DNA from: Candidatus Thalassarchaeaceae archaeon | Lineage (GTDB): Archaea > Thermoplasmatota > Poseidoniia > Poseidoniales > Thalassarchaeaceae | Direction: 5' to 3' | Length of the DNA: 8,329 nucleotides | Assembly (NCBI GenBank): GCA_013330385.1 | Contig: DUIL01000021.1 | Span: 1 to 8,329, forward strand | Part shown: positions 6,801 to 8,329 of the stretch, in pieces | Position numbering within the stretch: the stretch's first letter is position 1 | Layout: each line of letters starts with the position of its first letter | Notes under the pieces: model-generated | Told to the model about the DNA's origin: nothing | Database searches by the model: none | What the model saw: only the letters and a program-made list of their open reading frames with translations | Made by a program: the position numbers and the translations under genes

Positions 6801-6948
6801 TGATGGTATTGGTTCTGTTAGAAATACTGCAGATCGTATTATTCAATTCCAATATGGAGAGGATGGAATAGACCCAGCAAGAAGTCGCAAGGGTATGCCA
6901 TTTGACCTCAATAAGGTTCTCGATGAAGCACTAGGAGGTGCTGAATAA
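3853..6948 (+). CDS. rpoA1: RNA polymerase subunit A' (N-terminal part of beta' / Rpb1)
   Basis: This is the largest-subunit N-terminal part, providing the catalytic loop, clamp, funnel and bridge helix. Residues 10-30 fit the family N terminus (R-I-D-S-I-K-F, D-P-N-E-I-R-K-M-S). A zinc site C65-x2-C68-x6-C75-x2-H78 is followed by the clamp-head site C105/C108/C169/C172. Switch and rudder-region blocks include G-K-E-G-R-F-R and S-G-K-R-V-N-F-C-A-R-T-V-I-S-P-D-P (338-354). F-N-R-Q-P-S-L-H-R and N-A-D-F-D-G-D follow, with Mg-binding Asp618, Asp620 and Asp622. The bridge helix (~950-975) reads S-G-R-E-S-L-V-D-T-A-V-R-T-S-K-S-G-Y-M-Q-R-R-L. The protein ends shortly after Y-G-E-D-G-I-D-P, the normal archaeal A'/A'' split point in the foot. 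At 1031 aa it exceeds the usual ~870-910 aa, mainly through a cysteine-bearing insertion at ~411-565. Several normally invariant residues differ (Cys345, Ile629, Met891, Pro899, Ser950, Ser954). The start overlaps the rpoB stop. Confidence 0.99.
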   Translation: MSARGVAKIPKRIDSIKFSLMDPNEIRKMSSVEVKTADTYKDDGHAYKQGLMDPKMGVIDPGIRCETCGNKHDECPSHFGHIALELPVMHIGFTMLIKTALKSTCNDCSNILLHSAPETHPLDPEKSEQDYYHDRVTDVMRKHGVGSTEFKKIIKEIEKECSSAKRAICMHCGSEQGKIMLDKPTTFKEKKADKGEHKLNARDIREWLEKIPDENLLFLGMDSTSSRPEWTIMKVLPVPPITVRPSITLDSGDRSEDDLTHKMVDVLRINQRLRENRDAGAPQLIVEDLWELLQYHVTTYFDNQTSGIPPARHRSGRPLKTLAQRLKGKEGRFRSNLSGKRVNFCARTVISPDPNLGINEVGVPVHTAKELTVPIRATSRNREQLRRMILRGPDNHPGVNYIIRGDNFRVRITDRTKFIWSGFRCLNPDCHSGSEDEPYSGYRPDLNEVLPAPNFLPGLELKRQKRRNIMGQLEEVNSVDLEKTISNLRGEDEDGRPLPEDDPRSVIHNRWVWEQNNPDDYLPEHLEANCPHCGSPSIEDEHGEVYRTEVEDRLSTYDRDGNPRPGVIVERHLIDGDVAIFNRQPSLHRMSMLVHEVRVMEGKTFRFNLADCTPYNADFDGDEMNLHVIQSEEARAEAKILMRVQEHIITPRYGGAVIGGIHDHISGAYLLTHGHRVLPKDLVLEILGAVGWDGELPEESEKDGVVGYLGSDVLGLIVPGGFKLEYTSRSGDEVKVTSDGVVTGTIDKRGIGAEDGRLLDAVVQTHGTNMGAEFINRMTKMTIATCTSMGFTTGIDDEDLPPKAKEDIVKINEVAAESVTAELNTFGKDGRRYETRPGRTPIETLEENILQILDSAKAESGNIAKSYLGDENAAVIMATSGARGSMDNLAMMAGSIGQPKVRGKRLERGYQERVLSHFARGDKGAEAKGFVSSSFKRGLEPTEFFMLSVSGRESLVDTAVRTSKSGYMQRRLINAMDDLKVADDGIGSVRNTADRIIQFQYGEDGIDPARSRKGMPFDLNKVLDEALGGAE
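5095..5550 (+). other. Cysteine-bearing insertion in RpoA1 near the dock (residues ~415-566)
   Basis: The flanks are conserved: N-H-P-G-V-N-Y-I-I-R-G-D-x-x-R-V-R-I upstream, and V-E-R-H-L-I-D-G-D-V-A-I-F-N-R-Q-P-S downstream. Most archaeal A' subunits join these with roughly 20-25 residues. Here about 150 residues intervene, so the net gain is about 125-130. The segment has one cysteine pair at its start (C425-x4-C430) and one near its end (C530-x2-C533, in C-P-H-C-G), with an acidic, charged stretch between. A four-cysteine zinc ribbon with a long loop is a reasonable reading. The location corresponds to the dock region by homology with Rpb1. Edges are estimates. Confidence 0.7.
5701..5721 (+). 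other. RNA polymerase catalytic Mg-binding loop of RpoA1
   Basis: These codons give A-D-F-D-G-D-E (residues 617-623), preceded by N616. This is the universal catalytic motif of multisubunit RNA polymerases, with all three aspartates (618, 620, 622) intact. The enzyme should therefore be catalytically competent. Confidence 0.97.
6700..6777 (+). other. Bridge helix of RpoA1 with Ser-for-Gly changes
   Basis: Residues 950-975 align without gaps to the bridge helix of Rpb1 (G819 onward) and of bacterial beta' (G778 onward in E. coli). The core D-T-A-V-R-T-S-K-S-G-Y-M-Q-R-R-L is standard. The N-terminal hinge, normally G-G-R-E-G-L in archaea and eukaryotes, reads S950-G-R-E-S954-L. Confidence 0.9.
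6933..6940 (+). promoter_or_regulatory. Strong ribosome binding site for rpoA2, inside the rpoA1 3' end
   Basis: AGGAGGTG is an eight-base complement of the archaeal 16S 3' end (CACCUCCU) and stands 7 nt before the rpoA2 ATG at 6948. It encodes part of the L-G-G-A-E tail of A'. It fixes the rpoA2 start and so shows that the unusual A'' N-terminal extension is translated. Confidence 0.8.
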
Positions 6949-7469
6949 TGGTAGTCAAGAGTGCAACAAAGAAGAAGTTGATGGATCTTGGTATCCAGGA
7001 AGAATTTGCGCACAGATTAGCTGATGATCGTAAATGGGACGATGTAAAGGTTCTTGCTGCAGCAGAAATCGCTCAGTTATGTGCTACAGATTCAGGTTCT
7101 GCTCAGAGTGTATGGGAAGTAATACAAGGTTCTACTAAATCAGCTCAGAAGGATAAAGCTCCTGAAAAGAAAACTATTCGCCTTACTGGTTCACGCCAAC
7201 GTCTCGCTCGACGCCGTAAAGCCAGCGCTTTACCACTCCAAGATTACGATTATGAAGATAAAATGATTCAAATTCTTAGTGACCTAGATGTTGAAAATCC
7301 TATGTTCATCCAACTCACTGAAGTCGCTGCCAAACAAGGCGTAAAGATTACTCCAAAAACCATTAATGATCTTGTTCAAGGAATATTAGCCCGTGGTACT
7401 AAGAAATTGACTCCAGCACAAGCCAAGAAAGTAATTGCCTCTGCTGATTTGAACATGAGTTATTCTCGT
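6948..7469 (+). other. Extended N-terminal region of RpoA2 (residues 1-174)
   Basis: Residues ~8-61 run K-K-K-L-M-D-L-G-I, A-H-R-L-A, W-D-D-V-K-V-L-A-A-A-E-I, A-Q-S-V-W-E-V-I-Q-G. This pattern of small helices with spaced hydrophobics weakly resembles helix-hairpin-helix DNA-binding folds. Residues ~64-92 form a basic linker rich in K and R, including S-R-Q-R-L-A-R-R-R-K. Residues ~95-170 look helical and lead into the conserved A'' core. By position this region corresponds to the Rpb1 foot, so it could instead be an enlarged foot domain. I do not recognise a specific family. Confidence 0.6.
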
Positions 7470-8329
7470 GTGGACCCTCACGAAGCAGTTGGTATTACAA
7501 CAGCTCAGTCTATTGGCGAGCCCGGTACTCAGATGACCATGCGTACTTTCCACTATGCTGGTGTAGCGACAGTCAACGTCACTCAAGGTCTACCGCGTGT
7601 CATTGAGATAGTTGATGCCCGTAAGGTGCCGAAAACTCCTACAATGAAGGTGTTTCTTGAAGAAACAAATTCCAAAGGTAAGCCTTTGCGAACTGATGAA
7701 AAGAAGGTACAGGCGATTGCAGCGGCCCTTGAGACAACAACAACTCGTGATATTGCATCTATCGATGTTGATGTAGCACAGCGTCATCTTAATCTTGAAT
7801 TGAATCGTGCCAATCTCAAACTCAAGAAAATGACTGGGGCCGAGGTCCGAGACAAGCTTTCGCGAGCATTGCGACTCTATATTCAAGCAGATGACGAAGA
7901 TCGCCCTAAGGTTTTGAAAATTATTCCTGGAGTAACCAAGCAGGACGACTTAGCTGAATTAGCAAATGACCCACCCACATATACCGCCCTCTTACAACTT
8001 GAGGACAAGGTCAAGAAATTACGATTGAAGGGGCTACCTGATATCGTTCGAGCTAATATTCAAGGCCCTCATAAGCAAACTGGCGAATACTACATTGCAA
8101 CTATCGGATCTAATCTTGCTAAGGTTAGTGAATTTGCAGGTGTTGATAGAGGTAAGACATATACAAATAATATCAATGAGATATATCAATGTCTTGGAAT
8201 TGAAGCTGCGCGTCAGGCTATCATTAATGAGATGGTAGCCACACTCGAAGGAGCCGGCTTAGAGGTCGATGTCCGTCACCTAATTACAGTATCTGATGTG
8301 ATGACCAGCGAAGGAGAAGTAAGAGCAAT
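6948..8329 (+). CDS. rpoA2: RNA polymerase subunit A'' (C-terminal part of beta' / Rpb1), 3'-truncated
   Basis: An open frame of 460 codons begins at ATG 6948, overlapping the rpoA1 TAA by one base (TAATG), and runs off the right edge with no stop. It encodes the C-terminal part of the largest subunit, including the trigger loop, jaw and cleft. The diagnostic block is V-D-P-x-E-A-V-G (from 175), A-Q-S-I-G-E-P-G-T-Q-M-T-M-R-T-F-H-Y-A-G with Gln195 and the trigger-loop His202, then Q-G-L-P-R-V-I-E-I-V-D-A-R-K. Near the edge, V-D-V-R-H-L-I-T-V-S-D-V-M-T-S-E-G-E-V-R matches a point about 55-60 residues before the usual end, so the full protein should be near 515-520 aa. Typical archaeal A'' is ~380-400 aa. 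The excess lies before residue 175, where only ~50 residues are usual. That extension has a possible helix-hairpin-helix-like start and a basic linker. No intein is present in the trigger-loop block. Confidence 0.98.
   Translation, partial: MVVKSATKKKLMDLGIQEEFAHRLADDRKWDDVKVLAAAEIAQLCATDSGSAQSVWEVIQGSTKSAQKDKAPEKKTIRLTGSRQRLARRRKASALPLQDYDYEDKMIQILSDLDVENPMFIQLTEVAAKQGVKITPKTINDLVQGILARGTKKLTPAQAKKVIASADLNMSYSRVDPHEAVGITTAQSIGEPGTQMTMRTFHYAGVATVNVTQGLPRVIEIVDARKVPKTPTMKVFLEETNSKGKPLRTDEKKVQAIAAALETTTTRDIASIDVDVAQRHLNLELNRANLKLKKMTGAEVRDKLSRALRLYIQADDEDRPKVLKIIPGVTKQDDLAELANDPPTYTALLQLEDKVKKLRLKGLPDIVRANIQGPHKQTGEYYIATIGSNLAKVSEFAGVDRGKTYTNNINEIYQCLGIEAARQAIINEMVATLEGAGLEVDVRHLITVSDVMTSEGEVRA

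Noticed and set aside
7500..7620. Intein in the A'' trigger-loop block
   Set aside because: The block from A-Q-S-I-G-E-P through L-P-R-V-I-E-I is continuous, with no insertion.
7386..7886. Minus-strand frames at 7386-7586 and 7590-7886 (98 aa)
   Set aside because: They run antisense to the rpoA2 trigger-loop and core region, which is certain coding sequence. The translations are Cys-, Ser- and Ile-rich with no family resemblance.

Overview
The window is the core of an archaeal RNA polymerase operon, all on the + strand and almost without gaps. In order it holds the 3' end of rpoH (subunit H, the Rpb5 C-terminal domain), a complete unsplit rpoB (subunit B, 1236 aa), a complete rpoA1 (subunit A', 1031 aa), and rpoA2 (subunit A''), which runs off the right edge after 460 codons. 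The order H-B-A'-A'' is the classic archaeal arrangement. The genes are tightly coupled: rpoH to rpoB is a 9-nt gap, rpoB/rpoA1 overlap as ATGA, and rpoA1/rpoA2 overlap as TAATG. Shine-Dalgarno matches to the archaeal 16S 3' end precede each start.

Organism: the largest subunit is split into A' and A'' while B is fused. This fits Archaea, and within the Euryarchaeota it fits lineages such as Thermoplasmatota or Thermococcales. It does not fit haloarchaea and many methanogens, which split B. The moderate, slightly AT-leaning composition and mixed mesophile-like codon use, together with enlarged A', B and A'' subunits, lead me to infer an uncultured, probably marine member of the Thermoplasmatota (Poseidoniales/Marine Group II or a relative). 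That placement is an inference from style and is not proven here.

How the genes work together: B and A' form the two sides of the cleft. B carries the GDK-x9-KG lysines, the NTP arginines, the clamp-type zinc ribbon and the residues next to Mg-B. A' carries the NADFDGD catalytic loop, the bridge helix and two zinc sites of the clamp. A'' supplies the trigger loop. H sits on the downstream jaw.

This is a housekeeping locus. I see no hidden mobile, defence or CRISPR system. The parts worth a second look lie within the polymerase: a ~150-aa segment with four cysteines inserted near the A' dock, a ~76-aa insertion in B, a ~125-aa N-terminal extension of A'', and a cluster of substitutions at normally invariant positions close to the active site. 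These are two bridge-helix glycines changed to Ser, funnel QQ changed to QP, B Glu-Asp changed to Gln-Asp, and a few others. There is no gene-free stretch longer than 9 nt.
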